Below are positions 1 through 6,051 of a stretch of 6,051 bases of DNA, piece by piece; position 1 is the stretch's first letter; each line of letters begins with the position of its first letter. Made by a program: the position numbers and the translations under genes. The notes under the pieces are model-generated. The model did not search any database and was not told the DNA's origin. It worked only from the letters and a program-made list of their open reading frames with translations. The stretch lies in assembly GCA_001828545.1 (NCBI GenBank), contig MHYW01000062.1, positions 1 through 6,051 on the forward strand, given 5' to 3'. Source of the stretch: Planctomycetes bacterium RIFCSPHIGHO2_12_FULL_52_36. Its GTDB lineage: Bacteria > Planctomycetota > Brocadiia > Brocadiales > Bathyanammoxibiaceae.

Positions 1-1304
1 GAACCGGCGTAAAGGTCTCGCAAGGTATCCTGAGGGGGATGCCTCTCCAGGTAGTCGCTCACCCTCGTCGTCTCAATCCCTCTTTGTCGGGAAATCCCCC
101 TGTAGAGTTCTCTCAGGAAGTCTAGCCCATTATTGGGATAGAACTCCCAGGCGTTCTCTCCGTCCAGGATTACGCTCACAAGGAGGGGCCGTTCGCCCCT
201 GCCCGGCACAATCCTCCCCAGAAAATCTTCTACTGCGGCATGAGGGCTGTGCCTCTGGTACTCAAAACCGATGAGGTCGGAGAGGCGGTGGTCACGGAAG
301 ATTATCTGGGTCTGAGACCCCTCGTATTCCAGGCGGTAGGGTTTATACAGGGTTTGGGGTTGATTCACCCGCCCCTGGTGGTCACGGCCAAAGGTAGTAT
401 GTAGCGTCCTGGCCAGGATGTCTTCATCTGTGGCCATCCACTTGAGGCCGGCCCCGTTCAGGATGGGTACGAGATGCGGACTGACGGCCCCCTCCGAGGG
501 CCAGAGGCCCTTTGGTCTACGGCCGAATAACCTCTCGTGGGTCTCCACCGCCTTCTGCACCTGGGCGACCGCATCCTCTCTGGCCTCCAGCCGCCTGCTG
601 GGCAGGGGGAGTTGCGGCAGGGCCTGCTGGGCCGTCCTGGGTTCGCAGAGGAGGGGGAGGATGGCATGGTAGAAGGGGCTGGTGGTGGTCTCTATCTGCC
701 CGGAGGTCTCCAGTCCTCTGTACAACTTTATTATCCTGTCTATGACCTCAGTCTGTTTAGCCAGTACCATCCGCTTTTCTTCCTGTGAGAAGCCGTGGCC
801 CTTTCGGAAGAGAGCCTGGAGGTCTCCATCTCCCTCTACTACCAGGGGGTGGAACCAGGTGAGGTTGGCCCATACCTGGAGGTCTCTGAGGTCTCTGTGG
901 CTAAAGTCTCTTACTGCACTATCTGCCGGTTTTTTCCCGAAGGCCCGTTTCCTGAGGAGTTCCCTGTAGCGGGGATACGGCTCTATCATCCGTTCCCAGT
1001 TGGCAGAGAAGAAGTTGTCTACAAGGAAGAGTGCATCCTTTTCCTGCAATTCGCCGGGTTCCAATTCACTGAGCTTCTGGAACTTGTCCCTGGCCTTCCC
1101 CTGGGCGTACTCTTCCAGTTGGACGAGCAGGCACGGGACGAAATTGAAATTCTGCCGTATTTCTGGAAATTCCTTTAGTATAAGCCCCATGCCTATGTAA
1201 TCCTTAATGGCATGGAGCCTCACCCAGGGCAGGAGGTACTCCCCCGTACTGAGGTCCTTATAAAAAGGCTGGTGAAAGTGCCACAGAAAGGCGACATGTA
1301 TCAT
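1..1304 (-). CDS. Glycoside hydrolase family 57 protein (alpha-amylase / amylopullulanase-like), C-terminus cut off by window edge
   Basis: This open frame runs off the left edge after 434 codons, so the 3' part is missing. Bacterial GH57 proteins of this type are usually around 700 residues. GH57 enzymes cleave or transfer alpha-1,4/1,6-glucan bonds by a retaining mechanism, so a role in glycogen or starch-like glucan metabolism is inferred. All five GH57 conserved regions can be read: HFHQP (residues 9-13), GQIETTTSPFYH (202-213), WPSEGAVSP (268-276) with the expected nucleophile Glu271, FRDHRLSD (336-343) with the expected acid/base Asp in this stretch (Asp338 or Asp343), and DGENAWEFY (381-389). 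No signal peptide is seen, since the protein starts directly with MIHVAFLWHFHQP, so it is probably cytoplasmic. The start is fixed because the first motif begins within ten residues and an in-frame TGA lies 33 nt upstream (1335-1337). No Shine-Dalgarno sequence is visible; the leader is a heptad repeat. Amylopullulanase, alpha-amylase and glucanotransferase cannot be separated from this part alone. The gene diverges from dnaE. Confidence 0.93.
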   Translation of the reverse strand, partial: MIHVAFLWHFHQPFYKDLSTGEYLLPWVRLHAIKDYIGMGLILKEFPEIRQNFNFVPCLLVQLEEYAQGKARDKFQKLSELEPGELQEKDALFLVDNFFSANWERMIEPYPRYRELLRKRAFGKKPADSAVRDFSHRDLRDLQVWANLTWFHPLVVEGDGDLQALFRKGHGFSQEEKRMVLAKQTEVIDRIIKLYRGLETSGQIETTTSPFYHAILPLLCEPRTAQQALPQLPLPSRRLEAREDAVAQVQKAVETHERLFGRRPKGLWPSEGAVSPHLVPILNGAGLKWMATDEDILARTLHTTFGRDHQGRVNQPQTLYKPYRLEYEGSQTQIIFRDHRLSDLIGFEYQRHSPHAAVEDFLGRIVPGRGERPLLVSVILDGENAWEFYPNNGLDFLRELYRGISRQRGIETTRVSDYLERHPPQDTLRDLYAG

Positions 1305-1310
1305 AATAAG

Positions 1311-1396
1311 TAGCCAGTAGTTAGTAGTCAGCAGTCAGTAGATAGTGGGCAGTATAACAGTTTTCCCTACCTACTGTCTACTGTAGGTTATCTACG
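1311..1396. repeat. Heptad-periodic imperfect palindrome upstream of the GH57 gene
   Basis: From about 1311 to 1352 a degenerate unit of the type TAGTCAG recurs every 7 bp (for example around 1321-1341). The opposite arm, 1367-1383, carries the complementary units. By eye, 1336-1352 pairs with 1367-1383 at 14 of 17 positions, two of the three mismatches being G-U compatible, around a 14-nt loop (1353-1366). The tract begins about 7 bp from the GH57 start codon, so it would form most of that gene's 5' leader and sits where a ribosome binding site would be. Its effect on expression is unknown. Confidence 0.7.
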
Positions 1397-1487
1397 GTAG
1401 CGTCAAGAAGATTGTGTAAAATTAAAATTTTTAGGGTGTTCCTTCCACTTTTTACTCAAGTAAGAGAAAATGCAGGGTCGGGCAGGG

Positions 1488-1512
1488 GGGCTAGCCCTCC
1501 GCCTCAGGCGGA
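1488..1512. repeat. Two abutting short palindromes, GGGCTAGCCC and TCCGCCTCAGGCGGA
   Basis: GGGCTAGCCC (1488-1497) is a perfect 10-bp palindrome. It is followed directly by TCCGCCTCAGGCGGA (1498-1512), a perfect inverted repeat with 7-bp arms around one base. The second motif recurs with a T in the centre at 5228-5242 inside the end of dnaE, so it is probably a dispersed element of this genome. No T-run follows on either strand, so neither looks like an ordinary intrinsic terminator. Confidence 0.65.
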
Positions 1513-1553
1513 TTACCATGTGTATGAACAGTTCTAACTTTCAAAGAGGCTTG

Positions 1554-1581
1554 TTGACTTTTCCTTTTTGATGAGTAATAT
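1554..1581 (+). promoter_or_regulatory. dnaE: Candidate sigma70-type promoter for dnaE
   Basis: TTGACT at 1554-1559 matches the -35 consensus at five of six positions. TAATAT at 1576-1581 is a partial match to the -10 box, with a 16-bp spacer. Transcription would start near 1588-1590, so the mRNA leader of about 80 nt would consist almost wholly of the heptad palindrome. This rests on motif reading only; the -10 match is modest and the region is AT-rich. Confidence 0.4.
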
Positions 1582-1590
1582 ACCTTTAAG

Positions 1591-1669
1591 GTAGTAGACA
1601 GCAGGTCAGCAATCAGCAGTCAGTAAGTCAGCAGGCTGATAGCTGATGGCTGATGGCTGATGGCTGATT
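1591..1669 (+). repeat. Heptad-repeat palindrome abutting the dnaE start codon
   Basis: Five consecutive 7-bp units of the form GCTGATN (1635-1669) end at the base before the dnaE ATG; units two to four are identical (GCTGATG). The preceding part, about 1598-1634, carries complementary units such as TCAGCAATCAGCAGTCAG, so the whole tract can fold into an imperfect hairpin with several alternative registers. It occupies the position of the ribosome binding site, and no AGGAG-like sequence is present. Each GCTGATG unit supplies an ATG, in successive frames because 7 is not a multiple of 3. Confidence 0.75.
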
Positions 1670-4600
1670 ATGGATTTTACCCACCTCCACGTTCACAGTG
1701 AGTACAGCCTCCTGGATGGGGCGTGCCGGACTGCGCAACTCGTAAAGAGGGCCAAGGAGACGGGGATGGAGGCCCTGGCTCTCACTGACCACGGCAACTT
1801 GTACGGGGCCATAGAATTTTATACCAAGGCCAGAGAGGCCGGCATAAAGCCCATCCTGGGTTACGAGGCCTATGTAGCACCTACCAGCCGCTTAAATAAG
1901 GACCCAAGCAAAAAGGAAACGCTCCACCACCTTACCCTGCTGGCAAAAGATATTACCGGGTATCAAAACCTCTTAAAACTGTCCACTGCGGCATACCTTG
2001 AGGGTTTCTATTATAAGCCACGCATAGATAAGGAACTCCTCAGCCGTCACCCTCAAGGGCTTATCGCCCTTTCCGGGTGCATGAAGTCAGAGATAAACCT
2101 TAACCTCGGCAGGGGATTAAAAAATGAGGCACTTCGTACTGCCGCCGCCTACAGGGAGATCCTCGGTAAAGAAAACTTCTATATTGAGGTACAGGATAAC
2201 GGCATCCCTGAGCAGAAAGGCCTGGTACAGGGGGCAATAGAGATAGGGAGACAATTGGACATACCATTGGTGGCCACTAACGATATCCACTACCTGTCCA
2301 GAGAGGACGCCGAGGCACACGACATACTACTATGCATAAACACCGGAAAACCAGTGGACGACCCTAACCGCCTGAGGTTTGCCACCCAGGAGTTCTACTT
2401 TAAGTCCCCTGAGGAGATGCGGTCACTCTTTAGGGAAACCCCCGATGCCCTGGCCAACACGGTATCCATTGCCCAGAGATGTAACCTGGACCTGACCTTT
2501 GGCAAGCTCCACTTGCCTAAGTACCACCTTCCTGAAGGCAAAACCAACTCCCAGTTTCTCAGGGAACTCTGTGAGATAGGGGTAAGGGAGAGATATGGCA
2601 TGGTGACTGAGACCATACGGAAGAGGTTGGAGCACGAGTTGCGGGTCATAGAGGAGACGGGCCTGGTGGATTACTTCCTGATTGTGTGGGACTTCGTGGA
2701 CTTTGCCCACAAAAATGGCATCCTCACCAGCGGGAGGGGTTCAGGGGCGGGGAGCCTGGTGGCTTATGCACTTAAGATAACAAATGTTGACCCCCTGAGA
2801 TACGACCTCCTTTTTGAGAGGTTCCTCAATGCAGAGCGTGTGACCATGCCAGACCTGGACATAGATTTTTGTGCAGAAGGGAGGGAAAAGGTAATAGAGT
2901 ATGCCAGGCAGAAATACGGTGGGGACCAGCACGTGGCCCAGATTATAACCTTTGGCACCATGAAGGCCAAGGCCGTAGTAAGGGACGTGGGCAGGGTGCT
3001 CGGCGTACCCCTGGCAGAGGTGGATAGGGTGGCAAAGCTAATCCCTTTCACGCCGGGTATCACCCTGGCCCAGGCACTGGAACAAGAGCCTGAACTGGCA
3101 TCGCTTTATAAAAATGACCAGAGGACAAAACGCCTGTTTAATATCTCCTCCAGGCTGGAGGGTTTGTGCAGGCATGCCTCCGTACACGCCGCAGGGGTGG
3201 TCATCTCCGATGAACCTCTCACCCATTATACCCCCCTTGCCAAGAATGGGGACGTGGTCACCACCCAATACGATGACGTTACCCTGGTGGAGCAGATAGG
3301 CCTCCTCAAGGCCGATTTCCTGGGGGTAAGAAAATTCACCGTCATTGACAAGACACTTAAACTTATAAAGGAGACCACCGGCAAGGAGCTGGACCTCTCA
3401 CAGATACCCCTGGATGACAAGGCCACCTACCAACTCCTGTCCAGTGGGGACGTAAAAGGGGTGTTCCAGGTGGAGACCAGCCGGGGGATACAAGAACTCC
3501 TGAGAAGGCTGCGGCCTGAGGAATTCTCAGACATAATTAACCTCATAGCCCTTTACAGACCAGGCCCCCTGCAGAGTGGGATGGCGGATTCCTTCATAGA
3601 ATGCCGTCACGGCAGGGAAAAACCCACTTTCCTCCACCCCAGTCTGGAACCCCTATTGAAAGAGACCTACGGTATTATCCTCTACCAGGAGCAGGTTATG
3701 AGGATAGCCAACGTCCTGGGGGGGCTCACCCTGAACCAGGCTGATAATCTCAGAAAGGCCATGGGTAAAAAGAAGCCCGAAGTCATGGCCAAGTATAGAG
3801 ACCAGTTTGTCAGTGGGGCGGTAAAGAGTGGAATACCCGAGAAGACGGCCCATGAAATCTTCTCCCTCATGGAATATTTTGCCGGTTACGGATTCAATAA
3901 ATCCCACTCCGCCGCCTACGCAGTCATCACCTATCAGACGGCCTATCTCAAGGCCAACTACCCCACACAATACATGACGGCACTGATGAGCTGCGAGAAG
4001 CAGAACACCGACAAGATCGTCAGCTACATAGAGGATTGCAGGCGGATGGACATTGAGGTGCTTCCCCCCTGTATCAACGAGAGCCAGGCCGATTTCACTA
4101 TGCTTGACGGTGGTACAAAGGGGAAGATACGCTTTGGCCTTGGGGCCATCAAGAACGTGGGAGAGAAGGCCATAATTTCTATCCTGGAGGCTAAACAAGG
4201 GGGTGGGAAGTTCACCTGCAGACACGATTTCTACAAGAGGGTGGATTCAAGGATAGTCAACAAGCAGGTCATTGAGAGCCTTATCAAGGCTGGGGCCTTT
4301 GACTCCCTGCCGGGCCGTAGGGAAGAACACCTTAAGGCCATCAGTTCAGACATGGAGATAGCTGAAAAGAAAAGGGACCACCCCGAACAGACTCATCTGG
4401 CCTTTGGAGTGCGGAGTGCAGAGTGCGAGGTTTCTAAATCCGAAACCCGCAATCCGCAATCCGCATCCCGGAATTGTCCTGCCTGCGGTGCATGGCAAGG
4501 CATTCCAGACCTGAAACCCGAAGAACTATGGGATGAAAAGACGAGGCTACAGGAAGAAAAGAGCGTCCTGGGCTTTTACGTAAGCAGTCACCCCCTGGAC

Positions 4601-5299
4601 AAACTGAAGAAATTCCTGTCCGAGGACTCTCCCACCACGGCTAGCCTGTCTGAGGCCACCGATGGGGAGGAGGTCACTCTAGCAGGGGTGCTAACCGAAG
4701 TAAAAAAGACCACCACTAGAAACGGCGACCCCATGGTCTACCTCATCCTGGAAGACCTGGAGGGCCACGCCGAGGGCCTGGTCTTTAAGAGAGAACTGAC
4801 CCAGTACGAATCGCTCCTCAAAAAAGATGAGGTAGTCCTGCTCAAGGGAAGGGTTATCTTCCGTAACGGCGGGGGCAAGGGACAAAGACCCTCCATCAAG
4901 GTCTCAGAGTTAAGTCCATTAGAGAAAGGGCTACAGGAAGAGAGCGCCATTATAACTATAGACCCCGCCAGACATGCAGACGAGACCTTAATACGCCTTA
5001 GAGTCATCTTCTCCACCCATCCGGGCCACTGCCCGGTCCTCCTGGACATATTGGGTCAGGAAGGCCAAAAAACCCGTATAAAGGTCAACAACCGCTTCTT
5101 TGTTACCGTCAATGAAGATTTTCAGTCAGCAGTAGGAGACCTCCTGGGGCCAGGGCACCTGCATTTTTCTATCCGTCCCCACACCCCCTCTACGGTAGCC
5201 AGCCCTGAACCAACACAAAGGGCTCAATCCGCCTTAGGCGGAAAGGGTTCAAGAGTTCAAGGGACAGGGCCACTCCCGATTAAAAACGTTAGTCGTTGA
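1670..5299 (+). CDS. dnaE: DNA polymerase III subunit alpha (replicative polymerase, DnaE type)
   Basis: This is the catalytic subunit of the chromosomal replicase, a C-family polymerase of 1209 residues, near the usual length of about 1150-1200. The PHP domain (about 1-280) opens with HLHVHSEYSLLDG and has LTDHGN (38-43), GYEAYV (64-69), LSGC (134-137) and NDIHY (204-208), so its metal-site residues appear intact. The palm holds GRGSGAGS (355-362) and PDLDIDF (394-400); Asp395, Asp397 and Asp549 (in KADFLG) match the three catalytic aspartates. The fingers include YRPGPL (629-634) and GYGFNKSHSAAYA (739-751). An HhH-like segment lies near 819-840, a likely beta-clamp motif QTHLAF at 907-912, an OB fold at about 1002-1082 and a C-terminal domain to about 1165. 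The start is the family's normal start, and an in-frame TGA lies at 1658-1660. Two oddities are a palindromic element occupying codons 913-933, and a tail after about residue 1170 derived partly from a repeat. No intein or frameshift is seen. Confidence 0.98.
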   Translation: MDFTHLHVHSEYSLLDGACRTAQLVKRAKETGMEALALTDHGNLYGAIEFYTKAREAGIKPILGYEAYVAPTSRLNKDPSKKETLHHLTLLAKDITGYQNLLKLSTAAYLEGFYYKPRIDKELLSRHPQGLIALSGCMKSEINLNLGRGLKNEALRTAAAYREILGKENFYIEVQDNGIPEQKGLVQGAIEIGRQLDIPLVATNDIHYLSREDAEAHDILLCINTGKPVDDPNRLRFATQEFYFKSPEEMRSLFRETPDALANTVSIAQRCNLDLTFGKLHLPKYHLPEGKTNSQFLRELCEIGVRERYGMVTETIRKRLEHELRVIEETGLVDYFLIVWDFVDFAHKNGILTSGRGSGAGSLVAYALKITNVDPLRYDLLFERFLNAERVTMPDLDIDFCAEGREKVIEYARQKYGGDQHVAQIITFGTMKAKAVVRDVGRVLGVPLAEVDRVAKLIPFTPGITLAQALEQEPELASLYKNDQRTKRLFNISSRLEGLCRHASVHAAGVVISDEPLTHYTPLAKNGDVVTTQYDDVTLVEQIGLLKADFLGVRKFTVIDKTLKLIKETTGKELDLSQIPLDDKATYQLLSSGDVKGVFQVETSRGIQELLRRLRPEEFSDIINLIALYRPGPLQSGMADSFIECRHGREKPTFLHPSLEPLLKETYGIILYQEQVMRIANVLGGLTLNQADNLRKAMGKKKPEVMAKYRDQFVSGAVKSGIPEKTAHEIFSLMEYFAGYGFNKSHSAAYAVITYQTAYLKANYPTQYMTALMSCEKQNTDKIVSYIEDCRRMDIEVLPPCINESQADFTMLDGGTKGKIRFGLGAIKNVGEKAIISILEAKQGGGKFTCRHDFYKRVDSRIVNKQVIESLIKAGAFDSLPGRREEHLKAISSDMEIAEKKRDHPEQTHLAFGVRSAECEVSKSETRNPQSASRNCPACGAWQGIPDLKPEELWDEKTRLQEEKSVLGFYVSSHPLDKLKKFLSEDSPTTASLSEATDGEEVTLAGVLTEVKKTTTRNGDPMVYLILEDLEGHAEGLVFKRELTQYESLLKKDEVVLLKGRVIFRNGGGKGQRPSIKVSELSPLEKGLQEESAIITIDPARHADETLIRLRVIFSTHPGHCPVLLDILGQEGQKTRIKVNNRFFVTVNEDFQSAVGDLLGPGHLHFSIRPHTPSTVASPEPTQRAQSALGGKGSRVQGTGPLPIKNVSR
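4406..4468. repeat. In-frame palindromic element inside dnaE (exactly 21 codons)
   Basis: The left arm (4406-4434) contains GGAGTGC twice and AGAGTGC once. The right arm (4442-4468) contains CCGCAAT twice and CCGCATC once; both have a 7-bp period. The arms pair at about 24 of 27 aligned positions with two single-base bulges, around a 7-nt loop (4435-4441). The 63-bp element begins at the first base of codon 913 and ends at the last base of codon 933. It encodes a polar, low-complexity peptide (GVRSAECEV...SASR) not expected in DnaE. It follows directly on the presumed clamp-binding motif QTHLAF in a region that is a variable linker in the family. Confidence 0.8.
5228..5242. repeat. Short palindrome TCCGCCTTAGGCGGA inside the 3' end of dnaE
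   Basis: This is a perfect inverted repeat with 7-bp arms around a single T. It is identical, apart from the centre base, to 1498-1512 in the intergenic region. Here it is translated within residues 1187-1191 of DnaE (SALGG), beyond the conserved C-terminal domain. A GTTCAAG-type direct repeat follows at about 5247-5261. Confidence 0.65.
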
Positions 5300-5331
5300 T
5301 GTAACCCTCCTGATGTGCTAAAATTCCTGTT

Positions 5332-5360
5332 GTAGGGGCAGGTTTAAAACCTGCCCCTAC
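5332..5360. repeat. Perfect 29-bp palindrome between dnaE and the NDK-like gene
   Basis: GTAGGGGCAGGTTT (5332-5345) is followed by one base and its exact reverse complement (5347-5360). The RNA would form a very stable G/C-rich stem closed by a TTTAAAA loop. It starts 33 bp after the dnaE stop. No T-run follows, so it is not a canonical intrinsic terminator, but it could reduce read-through or protect the dnaE mRNA 3' end. Similar GTAGGGGC-type palindromes are, to my knowledge, dispersed in many bacterial genomes, so a REP/MITE-like element is the likely identity. Confidence 0.75.
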
Positions 5361-5369
5361 TTACATGCA

Positions 5370-5374
5370 AAGGA
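5370..5374 (+). promoter_or_regulatory. Ribosome binding site of the NDK-like gene
   Basis: AAGGA lies 5 nt before the ATG at 5380 and is the only clear Shine-Dalgarno sequence before a start codon in this window. It selects 5380 over the out-of-frame ATG at 5364. Confidence 0.65.
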
Positions 5375-5379
5375 CAGAC

Positions 5380-6051
5380 ATGAAAGAAGAACTAGCTTAC
5401 GTATTGATTACCCCATATAGCCTGGTGAAGAGCCGTACGGGGGGGATTATAGGCAGGATACTCTCTATGGGAGCGCTAGAGTTGGTAGGGGCCAGGATGT
5501 ACGCCCCGAGCGATGAGTTCGTTGACCGTTACTGCGCTACCATAGAGACCCAGGACATCAAAAAACCCCAGATTAAGAAGGCCCTGTTGACCTACCTCAA
5601 TGATTACTTCCGGAAGGACAATCGCTTTGGTGTCTCTAACCGCGCCATGCTCCTCCTGTTCCAGGGTCCGAATGCCCTGCGTGTACTAAATGACGCAGTG
5701 GTGGGTTCCATCGCAGGGGAGATTAGGGGTGACACCGTAAGGGGTACCTATGGCGATTACATCCAGGGAGAAGACGGACAGGTAGAATACTTTGAGCCTG
5801 CCGTACTAATCGCTACTGATGAAGAGACTAACAGGAAGCAACTGGCCCTGCTGGCAGAATACGCCGAAAGGGATGGTGGCATACTGGAGCGCGTACTTAA
5901 ATTCCCGGAAGGGACAAGACCAGAGACTACCCTGGTGATAATAAAACCAGAAAACTTTGTGAAACATAGTTCCAGACCAGGGAACATAGTGGACATCTTC
6001 TCCCGCTCAGGGCTATACATCGTTGGGGCCAAGGTCTTACGGATGGACGTG
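5380..6051 (+). CDS. Nucleoside-diphosphate-kinase-like protein with two tandem NDK domains, C-terminus cut off by window edge
   Basis: The frame is open for 224 codons to the window end, with no stop. Residues about 5-140 resemble an NDK fold: YVLITPYSLVKSRTGGIIGRI at the start and LLLFQGPNALRVLNDAVVG later, then VRGTYGDY (about 118-125), which matches the family's GTIRGDFG segment. The catalytic NxxHGSD motif is not found after it; the sequence reads IQGEDGQVEYFEPAV. The usual active-site Lys of the IKPD motif is Thr11. This domain therefore looks catalytically dead. A second NDK start, LVIIKPENFV, begins near residue 185 with the Lys present (Lys189), followed by GNIVDIFSRSGLYIVGAKVLRMD; its catalytic half lies outside the window. 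Active NDKs make NTPs by phosphate transfer through a histidine in the cytoplasm; whether this protein does depends on the unseen part. It lies 80 bp downstream of dnaE on the same strand and may be read through from it. Family assignment is fairly sure, activity is not. Confidence 0.8.
   Translation, partial: MKEELAYVLITPYSLVKSRTGGIIGRILSMGALELVGARMYAPSDEFVDRYCATIETQDIKKPQIKKALLTYLNDYFRKDNRFGVSNRAMLLLFQGPNALRVLNDAVVGSIAGEIRGDTVRGTYGDYIQGEDGQVEYFEPAVLIATDEETNRKQLALLAEYAERDGGILERVLKFPEGTRPETTLVIIKPENFVKHSSRPGNIVDIFSRSGLYIVGAKVLRMDV

Larger units (their letters stand above)
1305..1669. other. Divergent intergenic region between GH57 gene and dnaE
   Basis: This 365-bp stretch separates the two divergent start codons and contains no credible gene. 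It holds a heptad palindrome next to the GH57 start, an AT-rich patch around 1417-1435, two abutting short palindromes near 1488-1512, a candidate promoter for dnaE near 1554-1581, and a second heptad palindrome that ends at the base before the dnaE ATG. I found no convincing promoter for the GH57 direction. A TTGACG on the minus strand (1406-1401) lacks a good -10 partner at the right distance. No tRNA or recognisable riboswitch is seen. Confidence 0.8.

Noticed and set aside
795..1178. 127-codon open frame on the plus strand
   Set aside because: It is antisense to a clearly conserved part of the GH57 gene and shows no domain or ribosome binding site of its own.
1401..1406. TTGACG on the minus strand as a -35 box for the GH57 gene
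   Set aside because: No acceptable -10 hexamer is found 16-18 bp further on; the sequence there is the heptad repeat.
1591..1669. CRISPR-like short repeats
   Set aside because: The units are 7 bp, contiguous and without spacers, which is not CRISPR architecture.
3653..4225. 190-codon open frame on the minus strand
   Set aside because: It lies wholly inside dnaE, where conserved polymerase motifs (GYGFNKSHSAAYA) are encoded on the opposite strand. Its translation resembles no family I know, so it is a shadow frame.
4475..4495. CPACG motif (residues 937-941 of DnaE) as a zinc-binding site
   Set aside because: Only one Cys pair is present, with no second pair or His pair nearby, so a zinc site is not supported. 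It may be part of the variable linker around the inserted element.
5332..5360. Canonical Rho-independent terminator of dnaE
   Set aside because: The stem is strong, but the bases after it (TTACATGC) do not form a T-run, so only a weak or indirect terminator role can be proposed.

Overview
The window holds three protein-coding genes of a bacterium. A GH57-family alpha-glucan hydrolase or transferase runs leftward and is cut by the left edge (1-1304, minus). A complete DNA polymerase III alpha subunit, dnaE, runs rightward (1670-5299). A nucleoside-diphosphate-kinase-like protein starts downstream on the same strand and is cut by the right edge (5380-6051). No rRNA, tRNA, CRISPR array or transposase gene is visible. 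The organism cannot be named from the sequence. The style of the DnaE PHP domain (GYEAYVAPTSR, AAYLEGFYYKPRID), the two-domain NDK-like protein and the long-type GH57 enzyme resemble what I know from Planctomycetota and other environmental lineages, so that is a tentative suggestion. All three genes use AGG/AGA for Arg and ATA for Ile often, so none looks recently foreign.

Layout: GH57 and dnaE are divergent and share a 365-bp intergenic region. That region holds two palindromic tracts built from 7-bp units, one against each start codon. Between them lie an AT-rich stretch, two abutting short palindromes and one plausible sigma70-type promoter facing dnaE. Neither start codon has a clear Shine-Dalgarno sequence. 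The 80-bp gap between dnaE and the NDK-like gene holds a perfect 29-bp palindrome and a good ribosome binding site.

The genes are a carbohydrate enzyme, the replicative polymerase and a nucleotide-related protein. dnaE and the NDK-like gene could be co-transcribed, but no novel multi-gene system is evident. The most unusual content is the repeat biology. Three imperfect palindromes with different sequences share a 7-bp period. One is a 63-bp hairpin occupying exactly 21 codons inside dnaE, directly after the presumed clamp-binding motif. A second short palindrome, TCCGCCTNAGGCGGA, occurs once between genes and once inside the 3' end of dnaE, where it contributes to an unusual C-terminal tail.
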